From Euborellia annulipes (taxonomy: Eukaryota > Arthropoda > Insecta > Dermaptera > Anisolabididae), in the NCBI GenBank assembly GCA_023213315.1, contig JAKCPI010006059.1, positions 1 through 64,000 on the forward strand: 64,000 nt of DNA, read 5' to 3'. A program made the position numbers and the translations under genes. Positions 10,719 to 20,964 of the stretch are shown here, in pieces (the stretch's first letter is position 1; every line of letters starts with the position of its first letter). Below the pieces are notes generated by a model. It was given only the letters and a program-made list of their open reading frames with translations, ran no database searches and was not told where the DNA came from.

Positions 10719-11214
10719 CCCACAAGATGTGGGCCCCTGAGCAAAGAAAGAATAAAATGAAATATAGAACACTATTTAAATATTCTACCAAAATTTAGAA
10801 AAAAAGAAATTGATATCAAATTTTAGAAAAGAATTTTTATTAGAAATTATAATTAAAAAAAAAAATTCTATAATTAAAAAAAAAATGTTATTTTTTTACA
10901 TTAATTGGGTTCTAATTGTTATAAATTGTTGTCAATTATTCTCTATATAGGGGAGAAATATAATCTATAGTGCAAAGTTCTTGGAAAAGTGTAATCAAAT
11001 TAGTTTTTTTTTTTTTTTTAACGAATAAAACAAAAGCATTTTATTGATAAATGCAATAATGAAATATTTTTGAATGAAAAAATTTATTACATAAGGGGTC
11101 TAGCCTAAGTGGTGAGTTATTTCAATGGAAATTCAAAACTTGACAAATCAAAATTAATTTTCGGTGAATTACATTTCAGATGTTATCATAGGTTGATGTT
11201 GTCTTGATTAAAAA

Positions 11215-11760
11215 AATCTGGTGTGACTGGTCGCACAGCACACAACTTTCTCTTACCTTCGGTAATTAAAAGTTGTGTTCTGTGTATATTTATATTTTGT
11301 TACCATGGCAACCATTTCTTCTATCTTTCCAATGAAGTACAAGAGGAAAGTGTTCTTCAATGGCAAAATGAGAATATACATTTTAAAGAGCGTCTAAAAA
11401 ATAATTGATTTTTGAATTTTGATCAAAATTGTTGGAGCGAATTTTGAGAAAATAGAAAAAAACTGAAAAAGTGCATCAGTAAAGTACTAGTACTCTTTGG
11501 TCGATTTTGTTCAATCGCTTCGTGTCACGTCCCATTGGGGGTGCCTAACTTAAATATAAAATTTCAACCTCCTAGCTCTTTTTGTTCTTGAGATATTTTG
11601 TTCACAGACAGACCATGTCGCGAAAACCACTTTTTTTGGATTCAGGGGACCTCAAAACGTGTATATCCATCAAAATCTCGACATTGAATTTTTGACACGA
11701 ATCCAATATTTTCTCTATATATTAATACCCGATATATATATAGGTAAGAGAAAGTAAAAA
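11215..11760 (+). repeat. Dispersed repeat R
   Basis: Starts AAATCTGGTGTGACTGGTCG with the ACACAACTTTC hairpin, continues through TTACCATGGCAACC and TACATTTTAAAGAGC, AAGTACTAGTACTCTTTGG, AGACAGACCATGTCGCGAAA, and ends CCTCAAAACGTGTATATCCA and TTTCTCTATATATTA. No reading frame is shared between copies. 10727-11214 is AT-rich with T-runs and has no gene. Confidence 0.65.
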
Positions 11761-11848
11761 TTCTATACCAATAATATTCTCCAAACTTTGTTAGTGAGAA
11801 TATAACTATTACAACAAAGTAACTTAAAATGTTAGCTTTTTTTAGTTT

Positions 11849-12000
11849 CTTCGGCATCTTAGGCCATTTAGACTTATTAGACACATTTATTTATACCAAT
11901 TGATTGAAATAAATTTTCATCTGAATGCCTGAGATCTGAACCCACAACCCTTGACTTTTATGGTTATCAATCTTGTCATTTGTCACTACCCCTAGCCTGA
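11849..12000 (-). repeat. tRNA-derived SINE, diverged
   Basis: On the minus strand: GTCAAGGGTTGTGGGTTCAG (B-box region), AGGCATTCAGATGAAAATTT, and the tail AAATGGCCTAAGATGCCGAA. Diverged from the copies at 5503 and 9715. Confidence 0.6.
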
Positions 12001-12039
12001 AGGGCAATGGGTGGGAGCGATAAAAAGTTAAAAATCTGT

Positions 12040-12511
12040 TCTCGACAGCACACAACTTTCTCTTACCTTCGGTAATCGAAAGTGTGTACTGTGTGTCCAG
12101 ATTTTGTGTCGACATGTTTTAGTTTCGACAGTAGGGTAAATTGAATTAAGATGTAAAATTTATAAGTATGGGAAAATATTTATATTTTGATACCATGGAA
12201 CCATTTCTCCTATCTTTTCTATGGAGAACAAGAGTAAAGTGGCCTTCAGAAGATTTCAATGGCAAAATGAGAATATACATTTTAAAGAGCACCTAAAAAA
12301 TAATTGATTTTTGAATTTAAAAAATCGTTGGAGCGAATTTTGAGAAAATCGAAAAAAACTGAAAAAGTACATCAGTAAAGTACTAGTACTCTTTGGCCGA
12401 TTTTGATTAAAAGCTTATTTTCACTCCCAGAGGGTGTTAACTTAAATATAAAATTTCAGCCTCATAGCTCAATTCCTTCATGCTTAAAATTGAACACAGA
12501 CACACACACAG

Positions 12512-12544
<33 letters not shown>

Positions 12545-12690
12545 GACCATGTCGCGAAAACCACTTTTTGGAATAGGGGACCTCAAAACGTGAAGATCCA
12601 TCAAAATCTCGACATCGAATTTTTGACATAATCAATATTTCTATAGATATATGTATATTAACATATAATATAGGAGAGAAAGTAAAAAAC
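12040..12690 (+). repeat. Dispersed repeat R with (CA)n tract
   Basis: Same order as 11215-11760: the hairpin (CAGCACACAACTTTC..GAAAGTGTGTACTGTG), ATTTTGATACCATGGAACC, AAGTACTAGTACTCTTTGG, then an ACAC microsatellite (about 12497-12541) just before GACAGACCATGTCGCG, ending GGACCTCAAAACGTGAAGAT and a TATATAG-rich border. Confidence 0.7.
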
Positions 12691-12995
12691 AAATATAAAT
12701 TGACAAATACTCCTGTCAACTCTCTATTCCTTTCATCTATTTATTGTCTCTGATCATCTGTTTCTCACTTATTTATCTATTTTATTTTTTTCAATTTTTG
12801 TGAATATACTGCTAAAGGAATACTCCTGATAATACTTTAATTAAATGACAGTTTTTCTGTTATTAAAAGAATTTGTGCATGTTTAAGTGAAAATACTGTC
12901 ACTGGAAGTAGTGGACCAAAAGTCCTCCCTCACTTACTAAAGAAACGATGAAAATAAGAAAATTTGACTGTTGAAAAATTAAAGATCTACTAGAA

Positions 12996-13263
12996 CAGAG
13001 TTTCCCAACCTTTTGAAGTTCACGGCACCCCAACGGTGCGTTGGGATTAACATTACACTCTAGGGGCACCCTTCTTTGAATTAAAAAATTTAAGTTTAAT
13101 ATGTAACCTACACCATAACATAATATAGTAGACTTTACTAGAGTCCCTGAGTAAAAATATATCTATAAAGGAATTTTTTTGTTTATCTCATCTCAATATC
13201 TCGCGGCACCCCTTAGCCAATCACGCGGCACCCTTGGGCACACCGGTTGGGAATCAACCACTG
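12996..13263. mobile_element. hAT-type MITE
   Basis: The left end CAGAGTTTCCCAACCTTTT and right end CCGGTTGGGAATCAACCACTG are imperfect inverted repeats of the hAT kind (CAG.G.TTC.CAA). The interior repeats CGCGGCACCCCTT. Flanks TACTAGAA and CACTAGAT agree at 6 of 8 positions, consistent with an old 8-bp target duplication. Confidence 0.65.
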
Positions 13264-14392
13264 CACTAGATGTTTTTAAAGAGTATATTAAATTTATTTA
13301 AATCTATATGCACAAAAAAAAATCAAATAGAAGTTCTGGCACCCTTTTGTTTTGTCACACCTACCATTCCTATTTTGTGTTTAAAATTTCATTCCCCCTA
13401 TCTTATATACACGGGGGTGCTCATCGACTTTGAAATATCTTAATTTTATGAAAAATTCTTAAAAAACTTCTCAGGATATTTAATCAGGATTTTAATTTAA
13501 AAATAGTATTTTACGAAACTGCCCAGTAACAAAAGAAAAACAAAACAAGATCAAGGATTTTTCAGAAAAACTCCAAAAACAACCCTCAACTGAGCACCCT
13601 CTTCCTCTAAAGTTAGCCAACGGAATGAAATTTTACAATGTGATTACTATGGGTACATGTTACAAATTTATGGGGTGGTCAAACTGAAAAACAAAAAAAT
13701 TTTTGGACCACTCTAGTAATACGCCCTTGCTTTTTTTAATTTGATTAATTCATTGATTTTTTTTTTTTAAATATGAAAAACTTTTAATGTAAACTCTTGT
13801 GATTTAAATGTAAAATTTAATTCCAAATTATTTTATAAAAACAATGAAATTATCATATCATTTGGGAGAACGCATGTGTGTGCTTTAACTTTTTTGTTCG
13901 TTCACTATTCACGTTTTTCAAATTTTGAAAATTTGTAATTTTTTTTATCCCATTATTTTTTTTGATAATCACATTTTTACTGGTCTGTCGAAGGGGGATC
14001 GCTTCAGATTTTTGATATGTGTCAAAATGTTACATATTATTGTTGAAAACTTGTAAATTTTTATCCCATTATGTATTATTTGATAGTTTTTATAGTTACA
14101 CATTTTTTCAAATATTAAAATTTTTTTAGATAATCACATTTTTTTTGGCCGAAGGTGTTCGCTTCAGATTTTTGTTATGTGTCAAAATTTCACATATTAT
14201 TGTTACTTATATGTATTTATTATAAGATTTTGGGCAACCCATTGTAAAAATAGAATTGATTTTGAAATAATAATAATAATTTATCACTATTTCATATTTA
14301 ATCCATATTTTAAAGTACCGGTAATTAGAAAAACGATAGAAAAATTGATTCATGCATGAATTAGATAATATAAATAAAGAAAATACACTCAC
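13264..14392. other. Gene-free AT-rich stretch
   Basis: About 1.1 kb with no supported gene. Two imperfect copies of a CTTCAGATTTTTG(A/T)TATGTGTCAAAATGTTACA-type unit occur near 14003-14040 and 14162-14200. This lies just downstream of the minus-strand signal-peptide exon and is presumably its first intron. Confidence 0.4.
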
Positions 14393-14464
14393 CATATGAA
14401 AAAGTAATGAGGCTAATCAAGAGAAGCCAGAATATAGGTAATAATTCCGGACGCATATTATTTC
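14393..14464 (-). CDS. First coding exon of an unidentified secreted or membrane protein
   Basis: The minus strand reads an acceptor (TTGTTTTAG), eight untranslated bases, then ATG at 14456 and 21 codons (MRPELLPIFWLLLISLITFSY) to a consensus donor (ATG|GTGAGT) at 14393. The peptide has the form of a signal peptide: a short polar start, then a 15-residue hydrophobic core. The acceptor before the ATG implies an untranslated exon at higher coordinates; the GC-rich patch at 15040-15215 is one candidate. No downstream exon (lower coordinates) could be recognised, so the rest of the gene may have poorly conserved exons or lie beyond position 1. It could also be a chance open stretch, but paired splice sites around a classic signal sequence make that less likely. 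Confidence 0.45.
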
Positions 14465-15039
14465 CTAAAACAATGAATAAAATATAAATATTCTTTAATA
14501 ATTAACAAAACAATCGAATCCAAAGAATAATGATTTTTGTCAGACATAATTAATTATTGACATTATTGGTTTATGAATTTTTTTTAATTTATTAAAAATT
14601 TATATGTCAAACTGTCAAATTATATGTTTGTGATTTTTAATAATGGTATATTTAAAAAAAAATAATATTAATAAATACTAGAGGGTTGGTTTTTAGGGTT
14701 AGGCAAATGTGATGAGAAATTACCTATCTAAAATTCCTTAGATGAGCAGATATATTTGGTGACAAAATCCATAGGGTGGCATTTTTTCTGTATATGACCG
14801 GTCACATTTTAATAACGTTTTTTGCGGGATAACATTCACGTTCACGAGCACGTCAGACACAACACGCACACACAATCACTCACACACCACCTTTGCTTGC
14901 TCACTTAATTTATATATTTATCTTTTTATAAATTGCCTAGTTTGCTTCTAATTTTTAAAAGATACTATATATATATGATAGATTCACGTGTGAATGTCGA
15001 GTTGATATATTAATTCGATAGCTATTCATGTTTTTTCGT

Positions 15040-15215
15040 AATTCACTGTGCTCTCTCGGTGTAGCACCCGGACATGTTGGTTGTGCGACTAAAATGGCTG
15101 CTCAAAGGGTGTGGAGGGGCGCGAGAAGGGGAGGGAGTGTCAGGGGTGGATTGGATGCGATCTGGCAACAGTGCAGAGGGGCGCCACTGGCCGCCCCCCA
15201 ATCACTACAAGTAAC
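15040..15215. promoter_or_regulatory. GC-rich island, candidate promoter or 5' exon
   Basis: A sharp local rise in G+C inside AT-rich DNA, with several CpG sites. It contains AAAATGGCTGC, which fits the YY1-type motif found at many animal transcription starts. A plus-strand frame from that ATG runs about 43 codons without recognisable similarity. The patch may instead serve the minus-strand exon at 14393-14464, or be an old mobile element. No core promoter element can be assigned with certainty. Confidence 0.3.
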
Positions 15216-15650
15216 ATAGGACAGAAGAAGGAAAATTCAAAAAGGGAAACAGGGTAGGGACCTGTAATCCACTCTTAAAATTTGTTCTAAATTCTTAATA
15301 AAATGTCGTTAGAAGTAATAATTCTTCGCCGAAGTTCCATTTATCAGAGAAACAAGTGGTTGAACTATAGAAATGGTACATTGATTTATCTCAATACTTC
15401 TCTAGCACCGTCCAAACCTTCCAAAGTTACCTAAAGAATAGCAGAATTTTTGTCAAAAAATTTGTCCGTTACTCTCCCAACTCTTCACTCAAAATAAAAC
15501 AGCAACAACAATAAATAATTCAACTAAATTAATTGATTCTCCCTTAAAGTTTATATTGAACATATTGGATCACTCTCTTAGTATCTCCGGAGTATTATCA
15601 TTTCTAATAATAATAAAAAAAAGAAGAGAACGGCGACAAATATATATATA

Positions 15651-16333
15651 CGAGGTTGTGTACATACAAAAAGAAACAGAATTTTTGCTGTATCAGCTTT
15701 ATTGCTTATTGTACAACATTTTAAGCTCTGTCCCTTTCAAAATAGTCTCCTCTACTGGCAATACTCCGTTCCCATCGTCTTCCATTTTTGGAACGCCTCC
15801 TGGAACACATTTTGTGGGACGGCGTGCAGGCTTCTCGGCGCATTCTCCTCTATGGTTTAAAAACCCTTTTTACGTGTTTATCAGTTTGGGAAACAGAAAA
15901 GAGGATGATGTGCTCAAGAAGAGGCCTGAATTGTGGCAAAATAAGAGTTGGGTGTTTCATCATGATAATGCGCTAGCTCACGCGTCACTCCTTGTCTGCA
16001 GTATCTAGCAAAACACCACATTCCCGTCCACCTTATTCTCAGGGCTTAGCTCCAGGAGACTTTTTCCTGTTTTCCAAACTGAAAAACAGGTTGAAGGAAA
16101 GTCGTTTCCAAACCATAGAGGAGATAAAGGACAATGCGCAAAAACAGGAAAAAGGAAGCGAGCCGTCTCATAAAATGTGTTCCAGGAGGAGTTCCAAAAA
16201 TGGAAAAAAAGGATGGGAACAGTGTATTGCCAGTAGAGGGGGACCCTTTTGAAGGGGACAATGCTTAAAATGTTGTACAATAAGCAATAAATCTAATACA
16301 GCAAAATTCTGTCTCTTTTTGTACACACCTATG
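15651..16333 (+). mobile_element. Broken mariner element with duplicated inverted ends
   Basis: TA dinucleotides flank ends CGAGGTTGTGTAC and GTACACACCTATG. The plus strand keeps the mariner transposase C-terminal part: HHDNALAH (second catalytic Asp, about 15958) and, in a shifted frame, LAPGDFFLFSKLKNRLK (third Asp of the DD34D triad), ending at the usual GPFEGDNA. The N-terminal half is gone. Instead, the 3' end of the transposase gene is present a second time, inverted, at the left end (about 15700-15830), giving inverted repeats of roughly 180 bp. The frameshift and missing half make it inactive. Confidence 0.85.
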
Positions 16334-17136
16334 TATTTTTATTTATGTTTAACTTTTATTTTGGAATTCTTTTATCGCTCCCCTTAATACTTTATCGCTC
16401 CCACATCTTCCCTAGTAAAATTGTCTAAAGCATAAATGCCGCGCTAAAAGGATTCTCACTGCCTTTGGCACAACTACTCAATTACTTAAAAACAAAGATA
16501 TATAAGTATATTAGTGATAAATTATAAGAATAAATTTGGAATGAAACAAAATTTATATGTTTAGATAAAGTTGTTTATCTAAAATGACAGTTCAGACAGC
16601 TGATTTTTGCTATTGGTAGCGCAGAGCCGCTTCTTTCAAATTCACTTTATTTGCAAACTAAAACAAAGAAAAAAATAAAAATTACTTTTATATCAATCAA
16701 AATTAAAAGAAAAATTAGAAATTATAAGGTGCTTTTATAAAATAAAAATCGTAAAAAAAATTTAATTTAGTAATATGAATAAAAATGTCCAACATTTTAA
16801 TATATATATATATTTTTATTTATAGTAACTATTGAAGAAAAAAATTCAAATAATCATTAATTTATATATATAATTCTGAGTTCTATTAAATTATTTAGGT
16901 TTTATTTATTTTTTTTTTAATCTTTTTATCTCCGATCCTAACCACAAAGCAGAGACAAGGTTAAAGATTCATCTCATGTCAATACGTAACATCAAAAGTG
17001 ATCTCGTTTTTATAAATAAATCATTCATCCTTAAATAAAAATCAAGTCAAATAATTATGCAATTTCTTTTTTATTTCCCTTTATTATAAGTGTCTGTGAT
17101 TTTTTTAAATTTATTTATTTATTTTTAAATTAAATA
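16334..17136. other. Gene-free stretch upstream of MPV17L2-like gene
   Basis: About 800 AT-rich bases with TATATA and TTTATTTATTT tracts and no recognisable repeat or gene. The promoter of the plus-strand MPV17L2-like gene must lie at its right end, but no core motif stands out. Confidence 0.4.
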
Positions 17137-17905
17137 ATGCAATTTATCATTAGAATATTTTGTAAAAGGAGATTATTTAATAAATTAATTAATGTTAGAT
17201 ATAATAAGTATAATAATTTGAGTACAAATAATAATAATAAAAATCCCTCAAAAGTGGAGCTTGCTTTTGGGAAGTATCTTTGGCTCACAAATACCCTCGT
17301 CTCCGGGATTTTATTAGGAGTTGGCGATGCAATTCAACAGCAACTAGAAATCTATTTTGAGGAAAAAAATGAGATTGACTGGAAGCGACTAAGTATATTT
17401 TTGATTTTATTTTAATATTGACATGTGATTTAAATAAATTCTCTCTCTCTATTAGGGAATATGATTATTGTCGGTACAGTAATGGGTTTGCCTCAACATT
17501 ATTTCTACGAAATTATGGATAAAAAACTTCCAAAAGCCAATGTGAAAACGGTAGCTCAAAAGATAGTATTAGATCAGGCAATTGCAAGTCCCGCTTGTAT
17601 TTTTATGTTCCTTACGGGGATGGAACTCGCACAGGGGAACTCCTTCCAGGATGGCCTGGACGAATTCAATAACAAACTCCTTTCTATTTATCTTGTAAGT
17701 ATCTTTTCTCTATTCCTTATTCAAACATCAAATAATTCATAACAATTAATTTAATTTTTAGGTGGATTTGAGTTACTGGCCGCCACTACAATTTATAAAT
17801 TTCTATTTTATTAGTCCAAAATTTAGAGTTTTTTATGTTAATTTTGCCACTATGATTTATAATGTGTTTCTATCATACGCCAAATTTCATAGTTTCACAT
17901 TATAA
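17137..17905 (+). CDS. MPV17L2: MPV17-like protein 2 (inner mitochondrial membrane)
   Basis: Three exons join in frame: 17137-17392, 17456-17694 and 17762-17905, giving 212 aa. Introns of 63 and 67 bp have GT-AG ends. The N-terminal 30 residues are basic (RIFCKRRLF, NVRYNKYNN), as for a mitochondrial presequence. Then come family hallmarks in order: LWLTNTLVSGILLGVGDAIQ, WKRL-R-NMIIVGTVMGLPQHYFYEIMDK, KIVLDQAIASPACIFMFLTG and the C-terminal WPPLQFINFYFISPKFRVFY. Length and motif order fit MPV17L2/PXMP2-family proteins of about 200 aa with four membrane segments. MPV17L2 is known to support mitochondrial ribosome assembly; whether this orthologue does so is inferred. The ATG at 17137 is chosen because it gives the presequence and follows an AT-rich leader without another in-frame start. 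Confidence 0.92.
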
Positions 17906-20900
17906 AAATTAAAAAAAAAAAAATATCAACTAGTCCAAAGGAAATATATGTTATATTCATTCAGGGTTTATTTTATATATATATATATATACTTGTTATA
18001 TATGTAAACTGTATATTTGTTCCAAAAGGACCAATCTTTTGATTCATGTTTTGTTAGATAGCAATCCTTTCTCTCTTTCGAGTTAGGGTTAATAACTTTG
18101 ACTCATTTAAACCAGAATCTCATTATTTAGATAAAATAAAAGACTATCTAAATCTCATCTGGAGATTGCTCTTTGTGGAATTAATAGCTTCATATTACGG
18201 TATGAAGCCCAGTGTAACTACGAAAATTTTATTTGCATAATTTGTATTGTATATAATTCGAAAATACCGCATATATATAGAGAGAGATCAAAAATGTATG
18301 TAAACCAAGTAAATGTGTACACTAAATAAATTAGCGTATTTTAAACATTTTGTTACTTTTCCTCAAAAGAAATTCCTGTTAATAAATTAAAAACATTTCA
18401 GCTCTGCTTTACAAGAATAATCAAAGAACGGACAACCAAAGGAGACGCCCCCCCCCCCCTCTCCAGGTGCAGGAAAGCTGTAAAATAAACAAAAAACTTT
18501 TAGAGGACAATATAGAATTGGAAATTTTAAAAAACCCCTCCACCGAAAAAATTTCTGACGGCCCTGGTAAGGTTTCGTCAAATCGTCATTTATTAGGGCC
18601 CTTTTAAGACAAAAGGTAAAAAGAAAATCATACCTGGAGAAAGAGAAAAAATTCACAAATGTGGATTGCCCCCCCCCCTTCCAAAAAAAATTCCATGTCC
18701 TGAAGGCTATAATAAGAACCGAAATCGGTAGGCTGAACACGCAACGGAACAAACAAGAAAAGCAATGAATGAAGTTTTGTACTTCCGACCCAGGGAACTA
18801 ACTAAACTAGTTCCCTGGTTTTAAACAAGCACTGGGTACGATATTCGTCGCAGACGAAATTTTCTTGTTGGGGAGGAGGGAATAAAAAAAATTTCCTGTG
18901 TGTGCTATCTGTCTAAAAGATTTTTGTTTTCTTTACGGCTGTGGTGAACATGCTTTCCTGATTCAACTACATCTCATTCGTATACATTTAGAATATTTAA
19001 ATTAATATATTAGAGAGCAAGTATTGAATACTTACTTGTGGATCGAAATGTTGATTAAGAGTTGAGAATTGGATTATATTTATAATAAATGAAAATTCAA
19101 AATATGATTTTCAAATTTAAAAAAAAATTAACATTAAAATTATAAAAAAATATATATATATAAAATCAAATATTCAAAAATTTTATTCTTTTTAATTTGT
19201 CATATTTTGAATTTTATTTATAATTTCTATTTCTATATTTCTTTCAAATTCATTTTTATCTGAAAAAGAGAAATTTCATAAATAAAATAGGATAAATAGA
19301 TAGGTATATATACAAATAACGTGGAAGGATTTTTTATTCAACTCCTATTATATAGTTTATATATATATACAGAAAGAGAAGTAAAATAGTAAAAAGTATT
19401 TTTGATTAAATTCCTAGGCATTTCGTTATATATATAAATATATAGGCAGGCCTATTAGAATAAATTAATAAATTTTTTTATAAATTAAAATTATTATTGA
19501 ATTTGACATGAAGGAGATCGAGAATATTCATTTGAAAAGAACCTATATATATGATATAATGAGGAGGTAAGTTGCTGTTGATGTTCCAAGTTGGGAAAGA
19601 GAAAGTACAGTAAGTAGCAGCAAAGACGAGAAAGCCTTTGGATGCCAAAGGGGACGTTTCGGACAAAATTTATTCGTCCATCCTCAATCCTTGAAGACAT
19701 ATTTATTTTAGGCACAAAGTTGTAATTGTTCTTGGTACACAAAACTCCTAGCACATGTACATTTTATTAAAAGGCCAGTGTTTAAAGGAAGAAGTTTCTT
19801 TTAGAGAAGATTGTCCGAAACGTCTCTTTTGGCATTTGGCTTTCTCTGCTTTGCTCAGTATGCCAGAAGATTTTGAGCAATTCATCAAAAATATTTTTTA
19901 TTATTTTACTTTTCTTTCTGTTCTAATATATGAAATATATGAGTAGAATAGAAAAATTAGGTAAAGGAAAATAAGTACATTTTATAAAAGTTGTTGAAAC
20001 GAATAGAATTAATTTTGGACAAAACTTAGGCTTAAATCATATTTATTTTATGCAATCGTCTAGTTAGAAATTCAAAGAATTCAAATGCATCTTGACAAAC
20101 GTTTCTTATTCCAACAATAAAACATTATTGGATTGGAATTTTTTTTTTATGTTTGAATTAATAATTAAAAAATACAATAAAACCATATATTAAAATAGGA
20201 AGATTATATAAACCTTATATCCATAAAATAGGATTCAAATCATATTTTTATATAAATGGAATGACAATTGAAACTTACTTAGAAAAAGAGTTAATAGTTT
20301 TTAAGTTATTAATAAAAAATAATATCACTTTTAATGCAAAAAGTACATGTGTCCTAATTTATTAATACTTTTTTTTTTTATTTATTTATTTAAGGAATAA
20401 AAAACTAGACTAGATATGGTCCTAATTTCGTTGTTTATAACTTAATAATCGAATTAGGCAGTTTAACTTTATATAAAAAATAGAAAAATGAGTTCAAATT
20501 AATTTCATAAATAAATATTATTATTATAATACACTCTATTCAAAAAATGTTTTCCTTTTTTTTTCAATTTTATTAATATCGATGTATATGGCAGTAATTA
20601 AATTATTTTCTATTACTATGTGCATTCCTTCATTAGAAAAACTGAAAGAAGAGGGACAAACATTTTAAATAATCAAAATTAAATTTTATTATTTAAGTTG
20701 AAACTGAAAAACTGAATGAGATTGTAAAGTGACCGCAAGAATTATGAACTATTATATTTATAATATTTGTACTGCAGAGCCAGATTATGTTAAGTAACCT
20801 TATTTTGTTGATTACTATCTTTAAGTAGAGTGCCAATATGCCTAAATATAAATTATTTAAAAAATTGGTTGTTAAGTATAGGAGAACAGAACTTAAATCT

Positions 20901-20964
20901 CCTCTCATGTGAAATTTCATTTCTAGAGTTAAGAGTCTTACTCTGAGGTACAAATTATTATTAT
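17906..20964. other. Gene-free AT-rich interval
   Basis: About 3 kb without a supported gene. It holds the 3' flank of the MPV17L2-like gene (AATAAA near 18325), C- and G-runs around 18448 and 18669 that look like MITE borders (TTTCTGACGGCCCTGG), a short inverted repeat CCAGGGAACT/AGTTCCCTGG at 18791-18820, a foldback at 19630-19850, and otherwise AT-rich low-complexity DNA. Confidence 0.4.
19630..19850. repeat. Foldback repeat with hammerhead-like core
   Basis: Inverted arms each contain TTGTCCGAAACGTC: the left on the minus strand (GGATTGAGGATGGACG then TTTTGTCCGAAACGTCCCC), the right on the plus strand near 19813-19830, next to TTTTGGCATTTGGCTTTCTC-type sequence. Related to the foldbacks at 1630, 37112 and 44400. 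Confidence 0.5.

Noticed and set aside
14690..14705. Telomere-like TTAGGGTTAGG
   Set aside because: Only one and a half units, in unique AT-rich DNA.
15028..15219. 63-codon frame across the GC-rich patch
   Set aside because: No similarity, biased composition (Arg, Gly, Ala); kept only as a candidate promoter or 5' exon region.
16005..16280. Minus-strand frames of 71-91 codons in the mariner
   Set aside because: Antisense to the transposase remnant.
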